The notes beneath the pieces were generated by a model. That model searched no databases. It was not told where the DNA came from and worked only from the letters and a program-made list of their open reading frames with translations. The position numbers and the translations under genes were made by a program. Positions 1 to 7,747 of a stretch of DNA of 11,132 nucleotides are shown in pieces; within the stretch, counting starts at the first letter, position 1; every line of letters begins with the position of its first letter. Source of the stretch: Vulcanimicrobiota bacterium. GTDB taxonomy: Bacteria; Vulcanimicrobiota; Vulcanimicrobiia; Eremiobacterales; Eremiobacteraceae. The stretch covers positions 1 through 11,132 of the forward strand of contig JAFANK010000221.1 in the NCBI GenBank assembly GCA_019232725.1. Reading direction: 5' to 3'.

Positions 1-1
1 T

Positions 2-2968
2 ATTTGGCGGAGCACGAATTTCGGTGTCACCTGGGTGAACAGCTCTGACGGCACGCTGCCCAGTGCAAGCGGCAGCATTGGCGCCGTCGCAGTCGCGCCG
101 TCAAACCCGCTGATCATCTATGCCGGAACGGGCGAGAGCGATATCCGTGGCGACATCATCACGGGCGACGGCGTGTATAAGTCAACGGATGGCGGCAAGA
201 GCTGGCGCCCGGCGGGCCTGCGTGACACGCACACGACGAGCGCGCTCCTCGTCGATCCGAAAAACCCAAATATCGTGTATGCGTCATCGATGGGCCACGT
301 CTTTGCTCCGAACGCCGAACGTGGCGTGTACAAATCGGTGGACGGTGGCCGGACATGGCGCAAAGTCCTGTTCGTCAACGCGGACACGGGCGCGATTGAC
401 CTGGTCATGGATCCAAACCATGCGAGCGTTCTCTATGCCGCGACGTGGCAGGCGTATCGCCGGCCATGGATTCTTTCGAGCGGCGGTCCGGGCAGCGGGC
501 TGTACAAGAGCACCGATGGCGGCGAGCACTGGACAAATCTTTCGCGCAACGCAGGCTTTCCCGCCGCTCCGCTCGGCAAGATCGGCGTTGCAATCGCCGC
601 GAGCAACCCCTCAATCGTGTACGCAATCGTGCAGGCCAAGGAGGGCGGCGTGTTTCGCTCGGCAGACGGCGGCGCGACGTGGCAACGCGTCAACAGCGAG
701 ATGAAGCTCCGGCAGCGCGCCTTCTACTACATGGCCATCTTCGTGGACCCTAAGAACCCCGACCTCGTCTACGTGCCGGAAGTCGACGCGCTGTGGGTGT
801 CACATGATGGCGGTAAAACGTTTGCCAAGTTGCACACGCCACATGGCGACAACCACGCATTGTGGATCGACCCGACTAACACACGTGTGCTGCTCGAAGG
901 CAACGATGGAGGTGCCACGGTCTCGACGGATGGTGGCGCGACGTGGAGCGACGAGCATAACCAGCCGACGGGCCAGTTCTATCATGTCAGCCTTGATGGT
1001 CAGTTTCCGTACCACATCTACGGAGCGCAACAAGATGAAGACTCGTTCGACGGACCGAGCGCGTCCAGCAAAGGCTACATCAGCGTGGGCGATTGGCGCT
1101 CTGTCGCCTACGGCGAGAGCACGTTTATCGCACCGCAGCCTGACGACCCGAACATCACCTATGGCAGCGGCTACTATAGCATCCTCCTGCGCTACGACTC
1201 GCGCACAGGACAATATCAAAGCATCAGCCCTTGGCCACATTTTCAGGCTGGCGCTGCGTCAGCGGAGCTGAAGTATCGATTCGGCTGGACGCACCCCATC
1301 TTGTTCTCAGCGACGAATCCGAAACAACTGCTGGTGGGAGCGCAATACGTGCTGAGCAGCGAGGACTATGGGCAGACGTGGGCTACGATCAGCCCCGATC
1401 TGACTCGTAACGATCCTGCAAGCGAGGGGCCCACGGGTGGGCCCGTCGATCTGGACCAGACGAGCGCTGAGGTCTTTCCAGGCGTATCCGCAATAGCGAC
1501 ATCGCCGGTCGATGGCAAAGTGATGTGGGCAGGCTCTGATGATGGCTTTGTGTGGGTCACGACGGACGCGGCCAAGACGTGGCAGAAAGTCACACCACCC
1601 ACCTTACCGCAGTGGGCGCAGATCAGCTGCATCGAGGCATCGCATGACGCAGCCGGAACGGCGTATGTCAGTGCGTCGCGCTACATGTGGGATGATTTCC
1701 ATCCGTATATCTTCACGACGACCGATTACGGACGTCACTGGACATCCCTGACGGGCGGCCTACCCGACGATCAATACGTGTTCGCGGTCCGCCAAGATCC
1801 CAACCAGGCTGCGCTGCTGTTCGCAGGCACGAAGAACACGGTCTACGTCAGCTTCGATGGAGGTCTGCACTGGCAGCCGCTGTCGCTGAACCTCCCACGG
1901 GCGCAGATTCGAGACATCGCGATCAACACGCGTCAAGGTGAGGTGGTCGTCGCGACGCATGGCCGTGCCTTTTGGGTGTTGGGCGATCTCGCGTTCCTCG
2001 AGCAACTTGCGACGACGTCTGGTCAGAGTGCCGCGGCGCGCGTGTTTTCGCCGCAAACCGCGTTTCTGACGCACGCGTACGGGGCAACGGAATTCAGCGC
2101 GCGCGTACCGTCAGCAGGCAAAAACCCGCAGTTTGGCGCCACCGTGTACTTTGATATCCCATCATCGTACGATGGCAAGACGCCGGCGATCTTACGATTT
2201 CTCGACGCGCAAGGACGCATGGTGCGCAGCTTCAGCCTGCATCTGAAGAAGGGCACGGAACCAACCGAAGCGGAGCGCGACCAGATGACGCCGGCGCAAC
2301 TCAAGCAAGCGGCACAAGAAAAGCTCACCGCGATCCAGCCCGGCATCAATCGCTTTCAATGGAATCTTCGGTATCCTGACGCAACCGAGGTCAACGGTTT
2401 TTGGACGCCCATCGCTGCCGGCGGATTGCCCGACGACGTCGATGGTCCCGTGGTCACCCCCGGACGCTACACGGTTGTGCTTGGTTATGGCGACGCGAGC
2501 AGTACGTCATCGTTCGACGTGCGGCTCGATCCGAGTCTCACGGCTACGCCAGATGACCTTGCCGCACGGCTGGCCCTGCAGCTGCAGATCCACACAACGC
2601 TGGACACGCTCGACCAGACGATCAACGCAGCACTCGACGCGCGAACCAAACTCAACGTTGCGATGGAGACTGGCCGCCTGACGACACCGAAGGCGCGCAC
2701 GTCGCTCACAACGCTTGATGATGAGATTGGCGAATTAGTGCAGCTCAACATCCACTCGAGTGAGGGGCAGCTCTTACATGAAGCAAAACTGCGCAGTCAC
2801 TTAGCATACCTGTCAGCTGATATCGATCTGGCATTTGTGCGGCCGACGACAGCCCAGTACGCTGTGTTCGACGAGCTCGATAAGCAAGCGAAATCCGGAG
2901 AGCAACAATTGGAAGCTGACACACGCGCAGCCCTCCATCTCATCGAGACTGGAACCAATGGCAGTTGA
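2..2968 (+). CDS. Sortilin/VPS10-like Asp-box (BNR) repeat exoprotein, 5' end cut by window edge
   Basis: The reading frame is open from base 2, and the residues before the first GTG (base 35) already form an Asp-box (IWRSTNFGVTW), so the gene starts upstream of the window. Numbering from that GTG, further Asp-boxes of the S-x-D-x-G-x-x-W type lie near residues 50-57, 101-108, 159-166, 209-216, 256-263, 297-304, 431-439, 509-516, 561-569 and 605-613, so at least eleven blades are present and two or more propellers are likely. Segments such as GDNHALWIDP and GQFYHVSLDGQFPYHIYGAQQD, in the middle of the protein, match what I know of bacterial proteins annotated as 'glycosyl hydrolase BNR repeat' or 'VPS10 domain-containing'. 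The C-terminal part (about 690-977) has a beta domain with INRFQWNLRYPDA and TPGRYTVVLGYGD, then a helical tail, also typical of that family. Despite the common name, no glycosidase active site is visible. Location is probably extracytoplasmic; the signal peptide would be outside the window. Substrate or partner unknown. The end overlaps the DUF5069 gene by 11 bp. Confidence 0.9.
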   Translation: MWRSTNFGVTWVNSSDGTLPSASGSIGAVAVAPSNPLIIYAGTGESDIRGDIITGDGVYKSTDGGKSWRPAGLRDTHTTSALLVDPKNPNIVYASSMGHVFAPNAERGVYKSVDGGRTWRKVLFVNADTGAIDLVMDPNHASVLYAATWQAYRRPWILSSGGPGSGLYKSTDGGEHWTNLSRNAGFPAAPLGKIGVAIAASNPSIVYAIVQAKEGGVFRSADGGATWQRVNSEMKLRQRAFYYMAIFVDPKNPDLVYVPEVDALWVSHDGGKTFAKLHTPHGDNHALWIDPTNTRVLLEGNDGGATVSTDGGATWSDEHNQPTGQFYHVSLDGQFPYHIYGAQQDEDSFDGPSASSKGYISVGDWRSVAYGESTFIAPQPDDPNITYGSGYYSILLRYDSRTGQYQSISPWPHFQAGAASAELKYRFGWTHPILFSATNPKQLLVGAQYVLSSEDYGQTWATISPDLTRNDPASEGPTGGPVDLDQTSAEVFPGVSAIATSPVDGKVMWAGSDDGFVWVTTDAAKTWQKVTPPTLPQWAQISCIEASHDAAGTAYVSASRYMWDDFHPYIFTTTDYGRHWTSLTGGLPDDQYVFAVRQDPNQAALLFAGTKNTVYVSFDGGLHWQPLSLNLPRAQIRDIAINTRQGEVVVATHGRAFWVLGDLAFLEQLATTSGQSAAARVFSPQTAFLTHAYGATEFSARVPSAGKNPQFGATVYFDIPSSYDGKTPAILRFLDAQGRMVRSFSLHLKKGTEPTEAERDQMTPAQLKQAAQEKLTAIQPGINRFQWNLRYPDATEVNGFWTPIAAGGLPDDVDGPVVTPGRYTVVLGYGDASSTSSFDVRLDPSLTATPDDLAARLALQLQIHTTLDTLDQTINAALDARTKLNVAMETGRLTTPKARTSLTTLDDEIGELVQLNIHSSEGQLLHEAKLRSHLAYLSADIDLAFVRPTTAQYAVFDELDKQAKSGEQQLEADTRAALHLIETGTNGS

Positions 2969-3404
2969 TTTCCGAGACGGCAAGACGTTTCCGCGTCGTG
3001 GCCGGCAGCCGCTGGGCGATTTTCTTTGGCTCGCGCGCATGTTTGACAAAGCACGCGCAAAAGCAGGACACACGCAAGATGGCTACATCTATCCGTGCCC
3101 TATGGATCGCGCGATGCTACGACGCTGGGGTATACGGCCAAGCGAGTTCACAGCGGCCGCCGAAGAGTACCAAAACGATAGTCAGATCTTGAGTTGGCTC
3201 GCTGAGCGTGTCGACGCAGATCGCAGGGAAGCTGCCAATGCGTGGCTCTTAGGGCAACGCTACCGGCTTGACCGACAGGACGCCGATGAAGGCGTCGCGG
3301 GTGCAGTGGCGCCCTTTCCCTGGCGCGATATCATGTTTGGCATTGCAATCGTCGCCGTCTCTTGGATCATCGCTTGGCTGATGCTCCGACCGCACCACCT
3401 ATAG
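2958..3404 (+). CDS. DUF5069 family protein with C-terminal membrane anchor
   Basis: This 148-residue protein carries the DUF5069 hallmarks: PLGDFLWLARMFDKARAK near residues 18-35, DGYIYPCPMD at 41-50, RRWGIRPSEF after it, then a helical region with SQILSWLAERV. The function of DUF5069 is not established. After the domain come a basic/acidic linker and a single hydrophobic helix at about 123-143 (DIMFGIAIVAVSWIIAWLML), ending in a five-residue RPHHL tail, so it looks tail-anchored with the domain in the cytoplasm. The ATG at 2958 was chosen because family similarity begins soon after it. A longer start at 2835 would run 120 bases inside the preceding gene and adds a sequence of shadow-like composition. 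The 11-bp overlap with the Asp-box gene suggests coupled translation. No strong ribosome binding site is visible, only a weak GGA about 4 bases upstream. Confidence 0.85.
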   Translation: MAVDFRDGKTFPRRGRQPLGDFLWLARMFDKARAKAGHTQDGYIYPCPMDRAMLRRWGIRPSEFTAAAEEYQNDSQILSWLAERVDADRREAANAWLLGQRYRLDRQDADEGVAGAVAPFPWRDIMFGIAIVAVSWIIAWLMLRPHHL

Positions 3405-3503
3405 ACAGCGCCAGCGGGACTTCCAGGGGACAGAAAACCGTCTTGCGCAATAAGAGCAATCGCCGGCTTTCCGGTCGAATACTCGTAGCTCCTCATCGTC
3501 TCC

Positions 3504-3508
3504 GAAGG
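3504..3508 (+). promoter_or_regulatory. Ribosome binding site deciding the TPR gene start
   Basis: GAAGG lies 9 bases before the ATG at 3518. It supports starting there rather than at the in-frame GTG/ATG-type codons back to 3362, which would overlap the DUF5069 gene. The protein from 3518 begins directly with a signal peptide. The rest of the 3405-3517 gap shows no convincing promoter hexamers, only a weak CCGG-CTTT-CCGG hairpin. Confidence 0.5.
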
Positions 3509-3517
3509 CATTGCCTG

Positions 3518-5017
3518 ATGCAATACGCGCGTTCACCTCGGTGTTTGTACATCGTCGTTCTGGTCATAGTCGGATTGCTCGGCACGCTGTCGGCTCGCAG
3601 CTTTGCCGCAACGACCGATGCACAAAAGGCGCTTGACGATAATCCGAAAGATGCCACTGCGCGCGTTGACCTGATACAATCGGACATCAACGGTGGGAAC
3701 TATACGGCCGCGGAACGGCTAGCCGATGACGGCGTCAAGCTGCTGCCGTCGGCTGCGGCGCTGTGGTCCGCCCGGGGCGCCGCGTATTTCAACGATGGCG
3801 TGGCAAAACGGAGCTCGGGAAGTCCGAGCGTCGACGAGTTGAAGATAGCGGCAGAATCCTACGATCAGGCGCTCAAGCTCGATGCGCACACGGTCCCCGT
3901 GGCGGAAGCATCTGCCGCCTTCGCCCAATATGGATTGGTGCTCTCGCAGCAGCAACAGTTTGCGCAGTGCCTGGTATACGCCGACAAGGCGACGACGATC
4001 AACTCCCAAGCATGGCAGTACGCGATGCTCAAAGGGGATTGCGAATCAGGTTTGGGCCACTATCAGGCTGCCCTCGCCGATTATCAGACCGCGCAACGCG
4101 CCGATGATAAGAGCAATGCCATGGTCAGCGCGCGATTATTGGCCGCCATGGGAAATGCCCAGCTCAAAACCGGCGACGTGCCCGGCGGGCTGCAATCGTT
4201 GAATAAGGCTGCGGCCACTGACCCGAAGTCGCCGTTTGCTTACCAGACGCTCTATGCGTATTACACATCGACGAGCGCGCCCGATATGCCGAAAGCGTTA
4301 GATGCGCTCCAACACCTCGCGGACCTGGAACCTGGCGATGCCAGCGTTCAGATCACGATTGGAAACCTGTACCTGCGCGAAAGCAAGCTCGATCTGGCAA
4401 ACGCGGCATTTTCCAAGGCGATGCAGATTGATCCGAAAAATGCAGACGCACAATTCGGCTTTGCCGAACTCGCAGCGGCCCAGTACGACATGAAGTCCGC
4501 GGACGCCGCGCTCGGCAAAGCGATTCAGATGAACCCTGGCGATGCGTCGTTTTACCAGGCGAGCATGGCGCAGCTGTTGCTGTCCATTCCTGCGTCGTCC
4601 CAACTGCGGTCGAGTCACCCCACCACGACACCGGGGGCCACGGCGAGCTATACCGCAACATCCGAGCAGGCGGTGCAGGCGCAGAAATATGCGGATGCGG
4701 CGACACGGGCCGATCCGAGCGATGGCACCGCCTGGTACTGGTTGGGCGTGAGCTATGCGCAAGAAGGACGCAAAGATATGGCCGGAGCTTCCTTGCGCAA
4801 AGCCCAGCAGATATTCGGCTCGAAGAGCTGCGTGGACATACATTTTGCGAACCGGGCGGCCGGCACGTCATGTCTCGACTATCAAAAGATGATGCTCGCC
4901 CAGGCCAATGCTGCCTATACGCAGCTGAACGATACAAATGCGACGCTCATGGGAACCAACGGCATTGGCGGCGGCACCGGCAAGAGCATTGATACCAACG
5001 GCGACATGCCGCACTAG
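3518..5017 (+). CDS. Secreted tetratricopeptide-repeat (TPR) protein
   Basis: The 499-residue product starts with a classic signal peptide: a short basic N-region (MQYARSPR), a hydrophobic core (YIVVLVIVGLLGTL) and a likely signal peptidase I site after SFA (residue 30). The mature protein is helical and Ala-rich, with TPR-like units. The clearest are about 271-304 (IGNLYLRESKLDLANAAFSK, then IDPKN), 308-341 (AELAAAQYDMKSADAALGKA, then MNPGD) and 404-432 (YWLGVSYAQEGRKDMAGASL). Weaker ones lie at about 83-120, 138-195 and 205-236. A Ser/Thr/Pro-rich linker sits at about 358-382. Four mature cysteines (151, 175, 438, 452) could form disulfides outside the cytoplasm. The tail is Gly/Asn-rich and unstructured. 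TPRs are protein-interaction scaffolds, so a periplasmic or surface scaffold role is an inference with no partner identified. The start is set by the signal peptide and GAAGG at 3504. Confidence 0.85.
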   Translation: MQYARSPRCLYIVVLVIVGLLGTLSARSFAATTDAQKALDDNPKDATARVDLIQSDINGGNYTAAERLADDGVKLLPSAAALWSARGAAYFNDGVAKRSSGSPSVDELKIAAESYDQALKLDAHTVPVAEASAAFAQYGLVLSQQQQFAQCLVYADKATTINSQAWQYAMLKGDCESGLGHYQAALADYQTAQRADDKSNAMVSARLLAAMGNAQLKTGDVPGGLQSLNKAAATDPKSPFAYQTLYAYYTSTSAPDMPKALDALQHLADLEPGDASVQITIGNLYLRESKLDLANAAFSKAMQIDPKNADAQFGFAELAAAQYDMKSADAALGKAIQMNPGDASFYQASMAQLLLSIPASSQLRSSHPTTTPGATASYTATSEQAVQAQKYADAATRADPSDGTAWYWLGVSYAQEGRKDMAGASLRKAQQIFGSKSCVDIHFANRAAGTSCLDYQKMMLAQANAAYTQLNDTNATLMGTNGIGGGTGKSIDTNGDMPH

Positions 5018-5018
5018 T

Positions 5019-5321
5019 GTGATCGCGCGGATCTGGCACGGCACGACCTCCGCAACGAAAGCTGATGAATATCTACGCCGTATGCGCACGATAGCGATAC
5101 CCGATTACCGGTCGACGCCAGGGAACACGGCGGCGTATGCGCTCCGCCGCATCGAGGGCGACACGGCGCACTTCTTGATGATCACGATTTGGGAATCAGA
5201 AGCAGACGTTCGCCGGTTTGCGGGCGATGATATCCGCCGAGCAAAGTACTACGACTTCGACAAAGATTTTTTGCTCGAACTGGAACCGTTCGCGACTCAC
5301 TACGAGGTATACGACCGCTGA
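5019..5321 (+). CDS. Antibiotic biosynthesis monooxygenase (ABM) fold protein
   Basis: This 100-residue protein is the usual size for a single ABM ferredoxin-like domain. Visible features are an N-terminal strand IARIWHG, a helix with ADEYLRRM, PDYRSTPGN at about 28-36, strand AYALRRIEG, strand HFLMITIWES with Trp58, AGDD at 68-71, YYDFDKDFLLELEP and a final strand THYEVYD. The family includes quinol monooxygenases and heme-degrading enzymes, but also many proteins of unknown role. This sequence alone does not show a substrate, and no cofactor-binding signature was recognised. The GTG at 5019 was chosen because the ABM fold begins exactly there; the longer in-frame ATG at 4938 lies inside the TPR gene. 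The GTG follows the TPR stop by one base and lacks a clear Shine-Dalgarno sequence, so translation probably depends on reinitiation. Confidence 0.85.
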   Translation: MIARIWHGTTSATKADEYLRRMRTIAIPDYRSTPGNTAAYALRRIEGDTAHFLMITIWESEADVRRFAGDDIRRAKYYDFDKDFLLELEPFATHYEVYDR

Positions 5322-5336
5322 CCTGGCGTTAGGTCA
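5319..5336. terminator. Candidate bidirectional terminator hairpin between convergent genes
   Basis: TGACCTGGCGTTAGGTCA is a perfect 6-bp inverted repeat with a 6-base loop. It includes the TGA stop of the ABM gene (5319-5321) and, on the other strand, the TGA stop of the glycosyltransferase-like gene (5336-5334). On the + strand a TTTT run follows 4 bases later (5341-5344). There is no T-run on the - strand side. The stem is short and only half GC, so it is at best a weak intrinsic terminator. Confidence 0.35.
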
Positions 5337-7238
5337 CCTGTTTTGGCACCGCGGGTCGTGGGGTTCGGCATCGAGCGCATATAGACGGACGTAGCCGTCT
5401 TCACCCATCAGGCACACGTCAGGGAGCCGCGCAACCGCTATCTCGAGGGGCGACGGTTGCAAGAAGCCAGGCTGCTTGGGCGATCCCGTCAACCCGGCCG
5501 CAACGAGCACCCCGATGCGATGCGTGCGCAGCGTACGAAGCCAAGCATCCGGCGACAAGAGAAAATCCTCATAGACGCGGCGCGTGAAATCCGGGCCGAC
5601 GAGCGGGAACGGGCGTAAGCCGATCACGGCCGCCGAGCGCTCTCCGGCAATACGCCTGTCCGATCCGACAGTGCTGGGGGGTAACAGGTTCGTCCATTGG
5701 ATGTATTCGCTCTTCCACTGCTGACGAATGGCTTCAGCGCCACGAACGCTCGTCATGGCCCACACAATGATCGCCGCGGCGACCGAAATCCGACGAAGAC
5801 GCTGTGACTCCACAAGCGCTGCGATCATCATGCAGACGGCGACAACTCCCAAGGACAGAGCAAAGGGAAATGAACCGAGCCCCAAGCCCGCGGCCGCTTT
5901 GCCACTGCGCACGATGGCACTTGCCGCGGCTGAGACTGCGAGTAGCCCAGCGAGGGGGAATGCGCGAACATCGTCGAGCGCAATGGGTAGGCTGGTCACG
6001 AGGATGAGGAGCAGCAATGAGGCGTAGCGGACAGACCAGCCTTCTCGGATCTGGTCGAGCGTGCCGGGAACCGATTCCGCGGCGTTTGGCATCAGGATCC
6101 AGGCGATATACGTTGCAAGCGCAAGCCACGGAAGTGCTCGAGCGAATCGGATCTGCCGGTGGCGGATCGCGATGTACGGCAACGCGATAACTCCACCGAT
6201 CGCGCTCTGTCCCCCGTAGTGGCGGATCGCGTCAAGCGACATACCCCACGCATGACTGAAGTTTCTCGCGATCGTTGAGGCCCACCCCATCGAGGCCATC
6301 GGCCACACGACGTGGCCTGCCAGCACTTCGGTTCGCGCATACCATGGTGCAGCGATGGCCACAGCCAACGCGACGTCCGCAAACGAGAACGGCCAGCCTT
6401 CGAATGCGATCATGACAATGCCGACAGCGGGTATGAGCCAGAGCGCTGTTACTTTCGTGGCCACTACCAGGCCGGCTGCCAACGCGGCGAGGCGCGGCGC
6501 AGAACGCCACAAGGCACACGTGCACGCGAGCAAGGAGCAGACGAGCAGATCGTTCAGCGATGTGAACATCTGCTCAACGGCCATCGGCATCGCGCCGACG
6601 ATGATGGCCGCAGCCGTGGCGCCATCCTGACTTGCCCCGGCCCGGCGCGCCCACGCGTATGCCGCCAAAAGCATGACGCTGAGAGTCACAAGCCCGATGA
6701 TCGCACGTCCGTTAAGCGTACCCGCCGTCGCACACGCCAGGGCGTCTGCAATTTCAGAGGCGCTTGGAAACATCACGGCTCTCGTGAACCACATGCTCCG
6801 GTCTTGCAGCAACGCGGCGGTGACGGGCAAGTGGTACATGAGACTGTCGCCGTCGAGATGCGGCAACGCGATCGCCGTGCCGCATCGGAATGCGCCGACC
6901 ACGAGCAAACCGACGGCTGCCACTTTGGTGGGTAGCGAGAGCGACCGCCATATCGCTTTGATGCGCTCTGCGAGTGCGCCGGCCGTGCCCCGACCTTGCA
7001 CGAAAGCCAAGACGACCGAGCTTCCCAATGCGAGCGGCCAGACGAACACGGCGGCAAATGCGAGTGCTGTAGCCGGCACGACGAGGGTGAGCACGATGCG
7101 AACAGCAGCGCCGGCGGCACCCTCTCCGCGTCGCACCGCCGCACTTGCACACAAGACCCACACCACAGCGACACCGGCAGCGAGTATCGCCACACGAACA
7201 AAGGAGACAACGAAAGCCAAGCTCACCACGTGCAACAT
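5334..7238 (-). CDS. Polytopic membrane protein, GT-C type glycosyltransferase-like
   Basis: The 634-residue protein has about ten or more hydrophobic helices up to residue 500, then a soluble tail of about 130 residues. Between an early helix pair it has HLDGDSLMYHLP (127-138), followed by MFPSASEIADAL (156-167). An acidic DxD-like motif in the first outer loop followed by YHLP is what GT-C enzymes of the GT39/ArnT/PMT type show; Asp129 and Asp131 would be the candidate metal- or acceptor-binding acids. Other family-like points are SLNDLLVCSLL (227-237), ATKVTALWLIP (260-270) and WSVRYASLLLLI (401-412). Such enzymes use polyprenyl-phosphate sugars on the outer face of the membrane; donor and acceptor cannot be told here. 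It is last in a - strand operon. The ATG start at 7238 has no good ribosome binding site, while an AGGAG sits at 7281-7277, and the frame stays open further upstream, so the true N-terminus is uncertain. Confidence 0.7.
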   Translation of the reverse strand: MLHVVSLAFVVSFVRVAILAAGVAVVWVLCASAAVRRGEGAAGAAVRIVLTLVVPATALAFAAVFVWPLALGSSVVLAFVQGRGTAGALAERIKAIWRSLSLPTKVAAVGLLVVGAFRCGTAIALPHLDGDSLMYHLPVTAALLQDRSMWFTRAVMFPSASEIADALACATAGTLNGRAIIGLVTLSVMLLAAYAWARRAGASQDGATAAAIIVGAMPMAVEQMFTSLNDLLVCSLLACTCALWRSAPRLAALAAGLVVATKVTALWLIPAVGIVMIAFEGWPFSFADVALAVAIAAPWYARTEVLAGHVVWPMASMGWASTIARNFSHAWGMSLDAIRHYGGQSAIGGVIALPYIAIRHRQIRFARALPWLALATYIAWILMPNAAESVPGTLDQIREGWSVRYASLLLLILVTSLPIALDDVRAFPLAGLLAVSAAASAIVRSGKAAAGLGLGSFPFALSLGVVAVCMMIAALVESQRLRRISVAAAIIVWAMTSVRGAEAIRQQWKSEYIQWTNLLPPSTVGSDRRIAGERSAAVIGLRPFPLVGPDFTRRVYEDFLLSPDAWLRTLRTHRIGVLVAAGLTGSPKQPGFLQPSPLEIAVARLPDVCLMGEDGYVRLYALDAEPHDPRCQNR

Positions 7239-7290
7239 GTAATCGGTGAGCGCAGGGTTGGCCGAGAAAACGGCGGCTCCTGGGATGCCG

Positions 7291-7743
7291 TCAGTTTTCG
7301 GTTTCGGGCGTCAGCGAAAGTTCATAGTTCAATGGCTGTCTGTCCCATTGACTCGTGCCGATCTCTTCGAGCGTGCCGTCAATGGTGGCGCGGCGGATCG
7401 TGCCTTCAAATCCGATCCCATAGTACGCCGGGCCGGGAAGCCCGGATGACGTGATGACCAACGATAGATGATGGCCGTACATCTTTCCGACGAACGGGCC
7501 GGACACCGCGTCTACTTTGAGAGTGCCGGCGATGTTGCCGGATAGATCAGCGTTCGTGATATCCAGTCGCGCAAACCGGCCGGCCGTTTGCTCGAGTCCA
7601 GCCGGCATCACGGCAGGCGTCCCTGACCACTTACCGATCACAAATGGGCTCGGACCGATGTAGGGAGACATTGAAAGGCAAATCACCAATGCCGTCCCTC
7701 CGAGGAATCCAAGCTCGAGCCAACCGAAGCGCCACCGATCCAT
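7291..7743 (-). CDS. Hypothetical one-helix protein with beta-rich exported domain
   Basis: I do not recognise this 150-residue protein. It has one hydrophobic helix at about 9-27 (LELGFLGGTALVICLSMSP), then a Gly/Thr/Ile/Leu-rich region that alternates like short beta strands: FARLDITNADLSGNIAGTL (57-75), KMYGHHLSLVITSS (87-100), YGIGFEGTIRRATIDGTL (98-115 region) and LNYELSLTP at the end. This suggests a small beta-sandwich or barrel held at the outer face of the membrane, or released if the helix is cleaved. The start at 7743 lies four bases after the stop of the zinc-ribbon gene. An in-frame ATG at 7776 would overlap that gene and adds a non-hydrophobic stretch, and starts up to 7911 look like shadow. 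No Shine-Dalgarno sequence is visible, so coupling to the upstream gene is likely. Function unknown; context suggests an envelope role. Confidence 0.65.
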   Translation of the reverse strand: MDRWRFGWLELGFLGGTALVICLSMSPYIGPSPFVIGKWSGTPAVMPAGLEQTAGRFARLDITNADLSGNIAGTLKVDAVSGPFVGKMYGHHLSLVITSSGLPGPAYYGIGFEGTIRRATIDGTLEEIGTSQWDRQPLNYELSLTPETEN

Positions 7744-7747
7744 AGCG

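Noticed and set aside
35..37. GTG as the true start of the Asp-box protein
   Set aside because: The frame is open to the window edge and the codons before it complete an Asp-box, so the gene begins upstream.
2835..2957. Longer start for the DUF5069 gene
   Set aside because: It would run inside the Asp-box gene, and the family similarity begins only after the ATG at 2958.
3450..3480. CCGG-CTTT-CCGG hairpin in the gap before the TPR gene
   Set aside because: Only a 4-bp stem of a self-complementary word, expected by chance in GC-rich DNA.
3362..3517. Longer start for the TPR gene
   Set aside because: It would overlap the DUF5069 gene and bury a good signal peptide; ATG 3518 has a ribosome binding site.
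4298..4937. Long - strand frames opposite the TPR gene
   Set aside because: Arg/Ser/Pro-rich composition typical of antisense shadows; the + strand frame has TPR motifs.
6312..7242. Long + strand frames opposite the glycosyltransferase-like gene
   Set aside because: Their translations are Arg/His- or Ala/Thr-rich shadows with no domain, and the - strand frame encodes clear membrane helices.
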